A stretch of DNA of 64,000 bases from Calendula officinalis (GCA_963853835.1 OY970820.1:22251873-22315872); one strand, 5' to 3'; shown: positions 23,598-36,622, counted from the stretch's first letter. The notes: generated from the letters alone by a model not told the origin. Numbers and translations: made by a program.

Positions 23598-23717
23598 CCA
23601 AAGGACCAATGGCCTACCGGTAAAGGTGTTTGCCCCCAACTTTGAGATTGAGGGTTCAAGTTCCGTAGTGGACATACGTGGTTTTAGGAGTAGATTAGGT
23701 TGCCATTCAAAAAAAAA
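23598..23717 (+). mobile_element. tRNA-derived SINE with target duplication
   Basis: The body has an A box (TGGCCTACCGGTAAAGG, about 23610-23626), a B box (GGGTTCAAGTTCC, about 23652-23664), a short unique part and an A9 tail. It is flanked by 16-17-bp direct repeats GTTATACAACRGACTA (23582-23597 and 23718-23733) with one mismatch. It resembles a tRNA only in its first 70 bp, so it is a SINE and not a tRNA gene. Confidence 0.85.
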
Positions 23718-24082
23718 GTTATACAACGGACTAAGGTCGGATCATATTCGATTAGTCGCCCGACGAGGGGTGACCAGCTAGCACCTACCTGTAACACCTC
23801 AAAATTTACAACCAATTTAAACAATTCATTTAATCATTTTAAATAATAAAACTTGTACCAATAATTAACATCCACTTCTCAGAAACATTAATTGTATGAC
23901 TCAATGCGGAAATAAATAAATATAAGTTTGAAAACCAAAGACACACACTCGACTCAAGAGTGTCACATATCCGTCTTCTATTTGCCTTTGCTACTCGTAC
24001 CTGCATATGGGAGGGGATTTTGGGTAAGCTAGTGCTTATTGAATTCCCATAACACATACTCAAATAAGTAGACATATCTCAT

Positions 24083-24366
24083 TAGGGGTGATTATCGGGC
24101 CAAAACCGAACCGAACCGATAGAACCGATAACCGATAACGATGAATTTTCAAAACCAAAACTGAACCGATAACATGTTTTCGGTTTCGGTTCGGTTATTT
24201 TTGGCCAAATGTTCATCCTTTTTCCGAAAACCGGACCAATATAACCTATAACGATGAATTTTCAAAATCGAAACCGAACCGATAACACGTTATCGGTTTC
24301 GGCTCGGTTCGGTTTCGGTCGGTTTTCGATTTGGTTCGGTTTTTTCGGTCCACATGCTCACCCCTA
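24083..24366. mobile_element. hAT-family MITE, 284 bp
   Basis: The left end is TAGGGGTGATTATCGG. The right end reversed is TAGGGGTGAGCATGTGG, then ACCGAAAAAACCG. A perfect 8-bp target duplication TATCTCAT lies at 24075-24082 and 24367-24374. The interior is made of CCGAACCGATAACCG-type repeats. The termini match the large hAT element at 8463-19312, so both probably use the same transposase. Confidence 0.9.
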
Positions 24367-26925
24367 TATCTCATGCATACTTAACACAAACTCATATGAT
24401 AACTCAAACACATATAGTAACTCATAACATAACTCAATCTCATAATTTAATAAAAAATTATGCAACCTCTATGTATCCATAATTTCATATGGAAATGATT
24501 TGCAAGATTAGATTCATGATCAGAACTCTATGTACTGATATAAAATTTTAAGATAATTAAAAAAATATATGCAAAGCTACTTTCTTATTGATGTTGGCTT
24601 ATTGTGTTGGCGTTCCTTCACATATCCCTTTTGCAGCACATGGTCTATGTTTTAACAATTCACAACAAGGTGGAGAAATACCATCGGATTAAGGTGCATA
24701 ATCTCTACTTATCCAAACTGATGCTAACATCAGGCACAACAGCAGCCAGCGCCCAAGAGAACATGAGCAGCACAGCTGCATCCCAACTCTTTAACACGCG
24801 TTTCGAACCGGTCTAAACCGATCATAACCCGACTGAAATGGCCCAAATCAGTTCGGTAATTCGATCTTTCAAATTGGGTATTTTTAGTTCTCGGTTCTTG
24901 GTGGTTCGGTCCGGTTCCTGGTCCGCGCACATACCTACTTTTGATGATGTTTAGGATAAGGTTATAGAGTAAAATCAAAACTTGTATTTCATTAACATAA
25001 CCTTATACTAACTTTTGTAATTATTCTTGTGTTTACTGTTTATACAAGAGTTATATATTATTCCAGATTTTTGGGGTTAGCTTCCAGTATTACATATGGT
25101 TTATAGAATGTTAGTCGTTAAGGAAGGCTTAGAAGTTTCTTTCTTATTGACCCGTTTCCAAAATGTTAAGTGGGCTCACTTATTCTTTAATGTTAATCAT
25201 GAAATTTGTTGAACTTGAATGTAATATTATGTTGTAGATGATAATGATGATTAGTTTCAATTTTAAAGACGTAAGAAATCATTCATTTGCACAATTATTG
25301 TGGGAAAAAATGTGTAAGCAAACAACACTTGATCTTCGCAAACCAACATTTAATCGCCTGGAATATGTAGTTCGCAGACCGCCGCATCGCGCATGTTTTA
25401 ACCTAGTAATTTAATAACACATTATGCAACCTCATATTGCAATACTCATTACTCAATTATTATATCAAATTTGTACGAGTGTTGGTCGGTCTCAACACAA
25501 CAAATGCCCCCCGATCCGGTCAACTCCCTTCCAACACCCGTTCTCTAGGTGTTCCAAGTGTCACTTGATTAAGTGTCTCACACTTAGCAAAGGAAGAGGC
25601 ACCTCTCAGATCGACTCGACGAATTATTTACTCATTTGATTATTAATGATCATACTCATATAATCATAGCAATATCTCATCTCATGTTGATTATCTCAAT
25701 CACATTTGTCTCATATAAACCTGTCATAACTCATTTCATGCATGTCATCTCAACACATAATTCTCATATTAACATGTTACAACTCATTTCATGCATCTCA
25801 ATCTCAATCACATAATTTTCATATAAACATGGCAATGAGTCATTTCATGCATATCAACTCTATCTTTCAATTCTCATAACATTTCAAATTAATGTTCACA
25901 ATATACTCATTAACACATAAACACATAGCACATTATTCGACACACAATATATGATATAACTATTCACATATATGGTGAGGAAACTCACCTTTGCTTTGCT
26001 AGCTTCCAAATAATCCAATCAACAACCTCAACACTGACCCGAGACACTTACGAGCCTATAAAACACATAAATGAAACACATATCAACATATGACACAAAT
26101 TCACCAAAACTTAAATTCTAAGTTTTCTCGACAAGTTTACTAAACTGATCATAAGTCATAACACACAAGCCCTAAGTCTAGAGGACTCCCATCCGGGCTT
26201 TCCAGTAACTCGACTCCGAGCACCGACATTTTACTATGATACAGACTATTTCCATTTCTGACCCTAAGGGTCCAAAAAATGGCTCACAAGACAGAACACT
26301 CGCACAACTAAAAGCTACCGCGACAGTTCACGGTTTTAATCGTAGCTCTCAAACCACAGATCCGACTAACTGGTGATTGGTCAATTCGGAAAGCTAATTC
26401 AAATGCCTATGAATCTCTGTGATACGACCAACCCTCAATTCCGACTCTAACATCATCAAAAACAGACCACAAGGCCGTCTCAATAATCTGCTAGAATCAA
26501 ACAACACAACATATAAACAGTATACACAAAATGACTCCAAAAACCGACACCGTCACCCAAATTTCTACCGAGACATCTAAAGATCAAGGTTTTCTTGGTT
26601 CTTCGAGCATGGCTCGGGATTGACTCATGAACATAAGAAAAGAATAGAGATTATACCCTACAGACGAACTGAAAAAAAAAACGATTAGATAAGCAACCAA
26701 CGATTCCTCGGGTTCTACACGATCGAACAAAGCTTGGAGAAAACTCACTTGTCAAGTTTGAACGAGGCTAGGGCAGCTCTCATAGTCTACTGAAACAAAG
26801 AATGGGAAGGAAAATATGTTTACCCCGCTTGCTATAATATAAAGACTCCTAAAGGACCCTATAGCCTTCCACTAGTCCGGCCCCCGGTGGGCTCCACTTG
26901 GCCCGACCCCGACCCGATGACTAGC

Positions 26926-27730
26926 TATTGGAAATAGTGTCCAACACATCAAATAAACCGGTATTCCGGTTCCAGTATTTTAGAGTCCTATTCGGGTTGC
27001 CCTCGAGGAATCAACGAACACGAGAAATAACGTAGTGTTTAATTAATAGTTTAATTAAATGGACTAACGGGCTAGACGGGCTTAACTAGTTAATGTGTAA
27101 TTAACTAGTTATCGGTATCGGGCCAAGTATGGCGAGGTTAATTAATGGTTTAATTAAAGTGGGCTTGGACCAATTATAGTGTTACCATAATTGTGTTTAG
27201 GGAAAGTATATATAGAGGTTAAGGGGTTTAACCTAATCATAACTTTCAATACTCCCTCCTTGCCTCTCTCCCCATTCGGCCGAACACCCCATTCAACTGA
27301 ACACTACCGCCGTCGCCACACCACCGCCGAACCACCGTGCCGCCGGCGTGCTCGCCGCCGTCGAACGAACCGAAAGGGTTTTCGGGTTCGGGTTTTGGTG
27401 CTTGTTTCTCAAGGGTACTTTGTACTACCTCGTGGTACATCGTCTCGTTCGTGATCAACATTGGGTGCGATACGATAGAGGGATTCTTCCTTGAATCCTA
27501 GCGCATTGTTTGATCTGGCTCGTACTAGATCACAGGATTTACATAGTTCTCCTAATCGCGAAGAACAAGTAAGTTATTCGAATTGATCTATCTAATTATA
27601 TTAAATATCTAGTTGCGTTAGAATTGTAAACCTAACGGTCCAAACAGTTTTAATCGGGTCAATGTTCTACTAAGTTGTTTTTGATTTCCGCCTTAAACAA
27701 ATTGTGGCTAGATGCATAGAAAACCCAACA
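26926..27730 (+). mobile_element. 5' LTR of Copia A
   Basis: It begins TATTGGAAATAGTG (the 3' copy has the canonical TGTTGG), ends AACCCAACA and carries a TATA box TATATATAG at 27207-27215. Close to the 3' LTR, with indels at about 27140 and 27345. The open frame at 27191-27454 lies over the Pro/Ala/Arg-rich GCCGCC patch and is not a gene. Confidence 0.9.
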
Positions 27731-27731
27731 G

Positions 27732-27743
27732 TGGTATCAGAGC
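27732..27743 (+). other. Primer-binding site of Copia A
   Basis: TGGTATCAGAGC, one base after the LTR end, complementary to initiator Met tRNA. Confidence 0.9.
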
Positions 27744-28418
27744 GCCATTGGTTTACAAGTCTAATAATGCTAGACGTAAATTTGAAATCCATAAAATTTG
27801 TTTTATGATTTTTGGAATTTCCGAAAATTGTTTTTGGGTTTTTCCAAAAATTGAAAATACATTAAAAATAGGTTTTTATATTTTTCGATATTTTATAAAA
27901 TTGTTTTGATAATTACCGAAAATTAAAAATATGATTTTTATTATTTCCAAAAATTCGGTAATATTAATTTAATATTTAAAAACATTTTTTTATTAAATTA
28001 ATTAATTATGATAATTTCAAAAGTTGGAATTATCAAGCAATTTGAACCAAAAGATTTTATCAAGTATCTAGACTTATTTAAAATATTTGAAAATATCTTT
28101 ATATATATTTATATATTTTCTGAAAATATATGAAGGATTATATAAAAATATTATTTAATATTTAAATAAAAGTTATAATCATATTTATGGGTATATGTAA
28201 TTTTCGGAATATATATATACCATAAATAGATGATTTGATAATATCTAGATAATTATTTGAATGAGATTTTATAAGGGTTTAAATTTAGGGATATATATTT
28301 ATATATATATCCGAAAATTTTAAAGGGTATGGATTTTCGAATAATTTAAATTTGTTTTGTCTTGTGTTATAATAGTTTATAATAAGGATGAATATTTAAA
28401 TAAGTATTATATATTATA
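27744..28418 (+). other. 5' leader of Copia A up to the Helitron insertion
   Basis: AT-rich leader without a coding frame. It resumes at 43132 after the Helitron and, interrupted by the (TA)n elements, reaches gag at 45786. Confidence 0.6.
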
Positions 28419-28428
28419 CTAGACTAAA

Positions 28429-28448
28429 ACCCGTGATAAATCACGGGT
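28429..28448 (-). terminator. Helitron 3' terminal hairpin
   Basis: Nine-base-pair stem ACCCGTGAT/ATCACGGGT with a two-base loop, ten bases before the CTAG end. In Helitrons this hairpin is thought to mark termination of rolling-circle transfer. Confidence 0.85.
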
Positions 28449-28637
28449 GACTTATAAAATTTTATAATTATACCAAAGTATATAATGAATTGGAAATCAA
28501 AAGATACGGACATTTACATTGAAACCCAAAATCGGGAAAAAGTACTGGTGGATTAAGCACATATACAAATATTGTGTCAAAAAGACTTACAAAGATAACA
28601 TAATTAAAAAAAAAATACATACATTTTAATAACTTCT

Positions 28638-31600
28638 TCAAATCTTTTGAAGGACTTCATGGTAAACCACATTTGTAGTGCTATTGGTGACCTTTCCATC
28701 TTTGTCATATATTAACATCTTCAATCCTTTCCGACTTTTTACTCTAGACAAAGCAACGTAAAGCTGACCATGAGTGAACACAGGTTTTGGTAAAAAAAAT
28801 CCCAAAATTTGATAAAGATTGACCTTGACTTTTATTGATTGTCATTGCAAAACAGACTGAAAGAGGAAACTGTCGTCTATTCATCTTTAACGGTAGTCTT
28901 TTGTCCGAAGGGCTGAGTTTAAGACGTGGAATTAAAGTTTCATGGCCAATATTAGTTCCGGTGATAATTTGTGCTTTAATGACATGCTCACCGAGACAGG
29001 TCACTCTTAGTCTCGTTCCATTACATAGCCCGGATGTTTGATCAATATTTCTTAAGAGCATAACCGGTGCACCGACTTTAAGAGTTAAAGCGTGGTTAGG
29101 TATACCCGATAGTTTAAGACCGTTTAGTATTTCCGGTGAGTAGTAAGAATCTGTGTAATCGTTATCCAGGCACTCAGATTCGCATATACTATCGGAGCTA
29201 TAGTAAACTGCCTGCTGACCATGAATCTTAGATAGTAGATGTTCATTAATAACTTCAACCACTTCATGTGTTGGTGCAAGAATTGTCCTTTCTTGGAAAT
29301 AAGTTGGATCTGCTAGGTTTTGAAGAAAATTAGGATAAACAAATTCCACAAGAGACGCAATAGGATTAACGACATCGGTTATAAGCAAATCATTTGGTAT
29401 CTCTATTGTGGCCTCACCATCATTAGGCCCACCTAAAATACCATCACCTATTTTCAGGATCCAATCACCAAATTCCTTAATCTCTTCTGTATTTGCCTCT
29501 GTCGAACCCTGTCTAAGCTGCATGTTCGTCGTCAACTCAAGCACGGTGCAATCACCCCAGAGATATGACGAATTAAGTGACGCATGTACAACCTCTTGTC
29601 TACTTCCTGCCGGAATAACAGGAAGTATTTGCCTGAAATCACCTCCAAAGATAATAACCTTACCACCAAAAGGAAGATTTTTCGCATTAGGATATGTTGT
29701 TCCAATAATATCTCGTAGTGATCCGTCTAAAGCTTCAAAACAATGTATGTGCATCATAGGTGCTTCGTCCCATATTATTAATGTTGTCTTAATAAGTAAG
29801 CCAGCAAGATCAGAACCTGATGTTATTGCACGTAAACATCGATTAGGTATAATTATAATTAAATGAGAAACGAAGTAAGATTCATACCTGATGTTATTGA
29901 ACATAAAGAATCTTCGTTGACATTTATAGGGATCCCAAATCTAGAATGTGCGGTTCTACCGCCAGATAAAAGTAAAGAAGCAATGCCACTTGATACTACA
30001 TTCAAACAAATGTCTCTTTTACATCTGACAGCTGCAGATAACGTTTTCCATATATATGTTTTACCAGTACCCCCGTATCCGTAAAGAAAGAAAACACCAC
30101 CTTTTTTTCTTTTGAATAGCAGCCATTACCCTTTCATACACAATTTTCTGTTCCGGAGTCAGATTTTGAAATAACATATCGTGTTCGGACTTTAATAAAT
30201 TTGTGTCATAGCATATTTCATCGTGTATTAACCTATTAGTGTGCATTTCTAAAAATTCCATATCAGGTAACGGCATTCCATTGATAGAACTTAAGCTGCT
30301 ACCATTTGTACGAAGGATATTGTCAATATGTTGCAAACACAAATTCTTTCGACGACGTTCACTGATTTGCAAATCTGCAAAATAAAAATATCATTGACAA
30401 CTACCATATACTTAATTATAATGAATGAACTTATAGTATGTTTTAATAATATATAAATTAAAAAAATTGCATGTAAATTATGATTACCAGAATCATTAAA
30501 AAGATTACGTTGGTCATATTCAATATCATCGGACATATATTCCCATGTTTCTTTCCATACATGATCTGGCCTTACAATACTATTGGAAATCAGCAACATA
30601 ACAAATAACCGACGAACATAATCACCACATGCTATACGATGACCTTCTTTAATAGCCTCAATGTACTCTTTATCATTGTCTAACAAACCATAAGCAAAAC
30701 ATGCATCCCGAAATGTTTCATACACTGTACCGTTATAAGTTCGAATGTCTTCCCAAGAAGTTTTCCCTTTCACCTTATTCAGAAGCACTCTCAAATAATA
30801 AGCATCACCAATCGAAGGTGGTACATAATGAATCCTTCCTACAGCAAATCCAGTTTTACGCATCTGCTATTTTCTTTTGTCAGCCTTCCATACAAATTTA
30901 GTTGGGAATTCTGCATATGTCAATTTCTTGGCATCTTCATTCGTTTTATTACATTCCATCCACTCTATAAATTTGGAAGTACTAACAGATGGTTTGTTTA
31001 GAACATCATCAATATCAAGCTTATTGTCAAAGTAAACTTGTTGATGGCCTGGTAAGTGAAAATGCAGTCTCTCAACAGGGGGTAACGGTAGTGTACATCA
31101 TAAGCAAAAATTCTCCAAGTTGCCTCACATGCTGAAAGATACCTACAATCGTAAAATTTCTTAATTTCATCAACAGTTTCTTTGTTATTTGTATTTTGAT
31201 TTTCATTATCTACTGGAGCAGAAACAGTAGCAGTAACACGATCATGCCCTTTATTAATATATTTAAATAAATATTTAATCGAACCAGCTTGATTGCACCA
31301 CTCTACGTTGATATGTGCCTGATAAGCCTTCAACATTGTCTTATTATATCCAACAACGTAACCGTTGTGTAGTTTCACACCATTTTTTTCAATAAAATTT
31401 CCGTTAACTCTTCATTTGTAAACAGGGTGACCATCTGAGTCAGTCTTAGTTCTTTCACTAAATTTTTTTGGGAATTTTTTTGTGCATTTCCCTTTGACAG
31501 TTCAAGGGCATTTTGGGTTGTCAATTCCACAGGGGCCATGCATCATATGATCATTTACAAGTTGATAAAGTTGTGGATCGTGATCTTTGTTAGGTATCCT

Positions 31601-34600
31601 AGCTGAAATAAAATCATCTATCTTTTCATGATTAATCAACTTATCATCTTGATGTAGAAAAATACATATATGTGCATGAGGGAGGCCTCTCTTTTAAAAT
31701 TCAACAGTATATACAACTGCATAAAATAGGTTGTTAATAACATATAAATTATTTAATAGATCGAAAGAATCTCATAATTTAATAAATTAGATAATGATAT
31801 AACCGTAACAATATTGGATCACATGTTAGAGATGTTTTAAAATGAAAATAAATTAAATGTACCTACATTAACTCTGCCAAACATACATGAGTCCTTTAAC
31901 CTTTTAATAAGATAATCTAACTTCATTTTGAATATTCTACAAATAATATCAGGTCTATCTTCAGCATGTAATCCAATTCCATTTAAGAATCTACATATCT
32001 CTGGCCAAATTTGGATTGCACGTGAATGTAATAAAAAAATCTGGGTGACCATACCATTTGCATAGCGACATCGCGTCTAAGTAGTTTTGGCGCATATACC
32101 TAGCACCGCCTGTAAAAGAAGATGGGAGGACTACACGTTTACCAGTTGTGGAAGCATCTGTATTTCCCCTTTCAACATTTTTCTGATATTGTCTGATACG
32201 ATTCAACACGCAGGACTTTTTGCTGGCTTCTTATGAAATACAACCTTTGAGTTTCGATTGCACAATATCCGTCAACGACAAACTGTTGGAATAGTCTTCT
32301 AGAGTTATGATGCAAAGAATATCTACCCATTCTTTCTTGAATGATATATGCAAAATATTCACGCATTGTTAACATGTAACGTGAGTTTGTGTCTGGGTGG
32401 ATGATATCTCTATGGAAAATATCTGTTCTATATCCGTCTTCACCGTGCGGAAAAAAAATATGATACTGAAGTGCCAAAAACTTAGGATGCATTACGTTAA
32501 CATGTAGCATATCACCTGTTTGTGTCTCAATAACAATATCTCTTTTATCAACTAAGTCTTCAATGTCACCGACAATTAAACCAGCGATTTCTGACGTGGT
32601 TGGTAAATTGTAAGTCCTCCCGTCCGTTGTCCTTGTACCAATAAGTCTCAATTTTACATTTTGTAGTTCATCATTTTCATGTCTATCTCTAACCATCCTA
32701 TATAATTTAACTAATTCATTCTTTTCGTCGAAGATGCTCTTCAAACCAATAATAATACTTGGGTCAATTGAGTTTGTTTTGTTTGACTCATATTTTTTTC
32801 CAGACGAAGATGCTCCATCAGTTGCTCCCGATCTATTATTGAACAATAAAGTTTTAATTAAGAAAAAAATGATGATGATATTATTGTTGAATACATGCTT
32901 AAATGGTTACGTTAAAGTTATTTAAAAAGCATCAAAATTTCTATAAGCTACGAGTTTTTGACTTGTTTGAGGGTATTAACAGAATAATAGTTAGTAAGTG
33001 TTTACCGTAAAGCGGAAATTCTGTATATGTATAGTTGTGAAAATTTTGCTGTGGATCTTGGACTCGGCAAAAGACTACCATGACTGTGATAGTTATGTCC
33101 ATGAAGCCTAAAACAATAAGGTCCTTTTCCTTTGTTAACCGAATAATCAACTTTCCCCGCCATTGATGTGAATGAAAACATCATGTTGTACGTACGAATA
33201 TTTTTTAGAAAATGTTTTGACCTTGCATCATTAGCTTGGAAAAGATCTAACAGAAATTTGTCAGGCTCTTTAAACTCAGGGACTTCCACCTTTCCATATA
33301 AACAACATAAGGAGTAACTCCATTTATCGCCGAAACGCCTTTTAAGCCTCACCTCTGAGTCCCATAAAGAAGCATTACATGCTCCACATATGTTCTTAGC
33401 ATCACCGTGATCAATATATTCTGTTAAATAAAATAGTTAGGTTACGGTAATACATAAGACAAAATTTCAAAATCTTTTGTTAATATTCAAATTTAAAAGT
33501 ACCTGGGCATAATCCATCAAATTTTGAAACATCACAATTGTCATCAAGGTCGAAATTAATATTTTGCACTTGATGAATTTTGGTCTTTTGCCGCTTATAT
33601 GGATGTTTTCTAGAACAACTTGCAGTTGTATCTACATCATCAATAGTTTTTTGTAATTCTAGTGTGTAATGTGTCATCTACTGTACCTGAGCTCATTAAT
33701 AAGTTGATAAATTGTTACATCCAATTATGAAAAAAACAAAAGTAAGTAATTGCCAATAATATAAATATATAAGATCACTCAAACCTGATGATGTATTAGG
33801 AGTATCGTATGTAGTTGGTGTGGCACTAACAGATTTAACTCTTGTTGGGGTAGTTTGATTTGTTATTTGACTTCGTTCCGCTACTATTAAAAAATGAATT
33901 TTTTTTAATATATGAAATGATATTAACTTAAAATATAAAAAAAACATTTACCATTTAATGGTGTACTAAGCGGTTGTCTTCCACGTCGACGTGGACGTAT
34001 ATCTATTATATGGATGTTATACATTATGTGTTAGTTAATATAACTCACAAAATAAGTACATGTAATTTTCAAATTATACCTTCGGGGTATGACATCTCAA
34101 TTAGTGGAGATCTGTGTATGTGACCTGCTAAAGAATAAATCCCAATAAGAGTAACCCCATGAAACATTTTAACTGGTATATGTGCTAATAAGTTTATAGA
34201 AAATATTAACATACTTTTTACTGGCGTTGGAATTGGCTTTCTACCACGACGTCGGGGTAGTAAATCAGCTTCTGTAAACACCAACTAGTGCTATCAAATG
34301 AATACACAAATGGTATATGTATATTAAGTAACATTTACACATACCCACTAATGGTGTACTAACATATGGCTTGGGTCCAGAGCGCCGACGGCTTAAATCT
34401 ATTTAAAATAATTAAGACATAATAGGCGTTTGAATAAATAATATGTGAATAATAACTAAATTAAATGGTCAAATATTAATTGGAGAAATGATATTTAGTC
34501 GTATCATTTAGAGAAATGATATTTAGTCCTACCATTTAGGTTTACATAATAGGCCTAAATACTAATACTCTATTAATTATAGGGGGATGTACGTGTACCT

Positions 34601-34710
34601 GGATTATTGGATATATCAGTTAGTGTAGGTTGCATTACGTTGGTGGCCTTTTGTGTTGACATACATGACCTTTTTAGTTTTTGAGAACCATCATCTAAAT
34701 TTTGGCTCAT
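28638..34710 (-). pseudogene. Helitron Rep-helicase (RepHel), decayed
   Basis: It starts at ATG 34710 (MSQNLDDGSQKLKRS). Small exons follow at 34599-34710, 34345-34398, 34215-34271, 34080-34127, 33952-34002 and 33785-33883, each in phase 1 at both joins; three of the middle ones encode RRRGRKP-like motifs. Next come a CxxC segment (NICGACNASLW), the N-terminal Helitron region (HGHNYHSHGSLLP), the HUH Rep motif LPHAHICIFL (about 31660-31690), the tyrosine motif KYLFKYINKGHDR (about 31240-31280), and a PIF1-type helicase with Walker A GYGGTGKT (about 30066-30090), Walker B IIWDEAP, GGDFRQILPV, TINKSQGQ and VALSR near the end. Rep nicks and joins one DNA strand and the helicase unwinds it. Defects include TAA at 31694-31696, TGA at 31412-31414, TAG at 30867-30869 and base slips in A-runs near 30108 and 33650. 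The gene is therefore inactive, although all domains are recognisable. Confidence 0.88.
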
Positions 34711-34857
34711 GATAAGGTCTTTTGTAACGTTGAAACTATTTTACATAAACAGAGAAACCATTATTAAATAAGATATCATGCCTTATTGAATATATAAAAA
34801 AAGATACAAACCAATTAGTTAGTGATTCTGCATATCCCGATAAGGTTATTAACATAA

Positions 34858-36622
34858 TGATTTGTTCAAGGTAGTCCATTAATTTTATCTAGTCCTAAGG
34901 GACATTTATTAGCCCTTGGATCAAGAAAAAATAATGGTCAAGATCAAGATTCAAAACCACCACCACCACTACAAGCACATGTGCTTCTCCGGCGGCCGGA
35001 AACGGCGGCCGCCGGCGGCGGACGGCGGCGATGGGCGGCGGACGGCGGCGGCCGGCGGCGGCGGACGGCGGCCGGAGGTGGCCGCCGGCGGTGGTGACCG
35101 GTGGTGGTAGTCGTGACTGGAAGCACATGTGCTTCGTGACTTGTTTTGATTTTTTTTTCCGTGTAGTGAAGCACATGTGCTTCATAACGTCAAGCACATG
35201 TGCTTCGTGATTCAAACACAAATGACTTGTTTGTAAGTTACATGTGTTCAGGAACAAAAACACATGTGCTTGGCTTTATGAAACATTGGCTTTATGAAGC
35301 ACATGTGCTTGGCTTTATGAAGCACATGTGCTTCATAATGATGTGTTCGTCACTTGTTTTGATTTTTTTTTCCCGTGTAGTGAAGCACATGTGCTTCATA
35401 ACGTCAAGCACATGTGCTTCGTGATTCAAACACAAATGACTTGCTTGTAAGTTACATGTGTTCATGAACAAAAACACATGTGCTTAGCTTTATGAAGCAC
35501 ATGTGCTTGGCTTTATGAAAGCACATGTGCGTCATAATGATGTGTTCGTCACTTGTTTTGATTTTTTTTCCGTGTAGTGAAGCACATGTGCTTCATAACG
35601 TCAAGCACATGTGCTTCGTGATTCAAACACAAATGACTTGTTTGTAAGTTACATGTGTTCAGGAACAAAAACACATGTGCTTGGCTTTATGAAGCATTGG
35701 CTTTATGAAGCACATGTGCTTCATAATGATGTGTTCGTCACTTGTTTTGATTTTTTACCATGTAGTGAAGCACATGTGCTTAATAACGTCAAGCACATGT
35801 GCTTCGTGATTCAAACACAAATGACTTGCTTGTAAGTTACATGTGTTCATGAACAAAAACACATGTGCTTAGCTTTATGAAGCACATGTGCTTGGCTTTA
35901 TGAAGCACATGTGCTTGGCTTTATGAAGCACATGTGCTTCATAATGATGTGTTCGTCACTTGTTTTGATTTTTTTTCCGTGTAGTGAAGCACATGTGTTT
36001 CATAACGTCAAGCACATGTGCTTCGTGATTCAAACACAAATGACTTGTTTGTAAGTTACATGTGTTCAGGAACAAAAACACATGTGTTTGGCTTTATGAA
36101 GCATTGGCTTTATGAAGCACATGTGCTTGGCTTTATGAAGCACATGTGCTTCATAATGATGTGTTCGTCACTTGTTTTGATTTTTTTCCGTGTAGTGAAG
36201 CAAATGTGCTTCATAACGTCAAGCACATGTGCTTCGTATGCTCCCTTGTGTGTGTAAGAAACTCATGTTTTTAGTGACTTGAAGCACATGTGCTTCATGA
36301 CCTGAAGCACAAGTGCTTCGAAGTAATATGCTGTATTTAGTGAAGCACACGTGCTTCGATACATCAATACCACCACCACCCCCATTAGCCCAGCACCTTC
36401 ACTGTCAGCCACCACCACCACCTCCGGCTGTCGGCCGCCGCCGCCGGCCACCGGCGGCGGATGGCGACGGCCGCCGGCGGCGGACGGCGGCCGGAGGTGG
36501 CCGGAGGCGGCGGCCGGCGGTGGTTGTAGGTGGGGGATTTGATCTTGTCCATCTTGATCCAATGGCTAGGATTTGTCCCTTGGGACTAGACAAATCCTTT
36601 GGACTTCCTAGAATACAACTCT
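34858..36622. mobile_element. MULE-like non-autonomous element filled with palindromes
   Basis: Long terminal inverted repeats of about 62 bp, roughly 75-80 percent alike, include CTAGTCCYAAGGGACA and TTGGATCAAGA. A 10-bp direct repeat ATTAACATAA lies immediately outside (34848-34857 and 36623-36632), in the size range of Mutator-like target duplications. The interior has two GC-rich (CCGCCGGCGG)-type blocks (34987-35100 and 36412-36525) that bracket the CACATGTG array. No transposase is present. It sits about 150 bp upstream of the RepHel start codon. Many open frames cross it but all follow from the repeat units. Confidence 0.72.
34970..36360. repeat. AAGCACATGTGCTT palindrome array with higher-order repeat
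   Basis: I count about 29 CACATGTG cores, most within the 14-bp palindrome AAGCACATGTGCTT, plus three near variants. They are organised in a higher-order unit of about 190-220 bp repeated about five times (starts near 35167, 35382, 35578, 35764, 35985), each unit with the phrases CATAACGTCAAGCAC, GTGATTCAAACACAAATGAC and GTGTTCGTCACTTGTTTTG. Spacing is not uniform, so it is not a CRISPR or a simple satellite. Confidence 0.85.

Noticed and set aside
23600..23680. Functional tRNA gene
   Set aside because: A and B boxes are present, but no closed acceptor stem is seen and there is an A tail with target duplications, so it is a SINE.
24604..24978. Possible hAT transposase remnant
   Set aside because: A short frame (EKYHRIKVHNLYLSKL) could be suggestive, but no BED or hATC motif can be seen and ends could not be found.
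27191..27461. Open frames in the Copia A LTRs (also 59156-59411)
   Set aside because: They cover the TATA region and GCCGCC patch of the LTR on both strands; no coding motif.
29408..29866. Plus-strand 152-residue frame
   Set aside because: Antisense of the PIF1 helicase exon; the minus frame carries all helicase motifs.
34970..36360. CRISPR-like or satellite array
   Set aside because: Repeats are palindromes with irregular spacing, the spacers are themselves repeated, the setting is a plant nuclear transposon and no cas genes exist.
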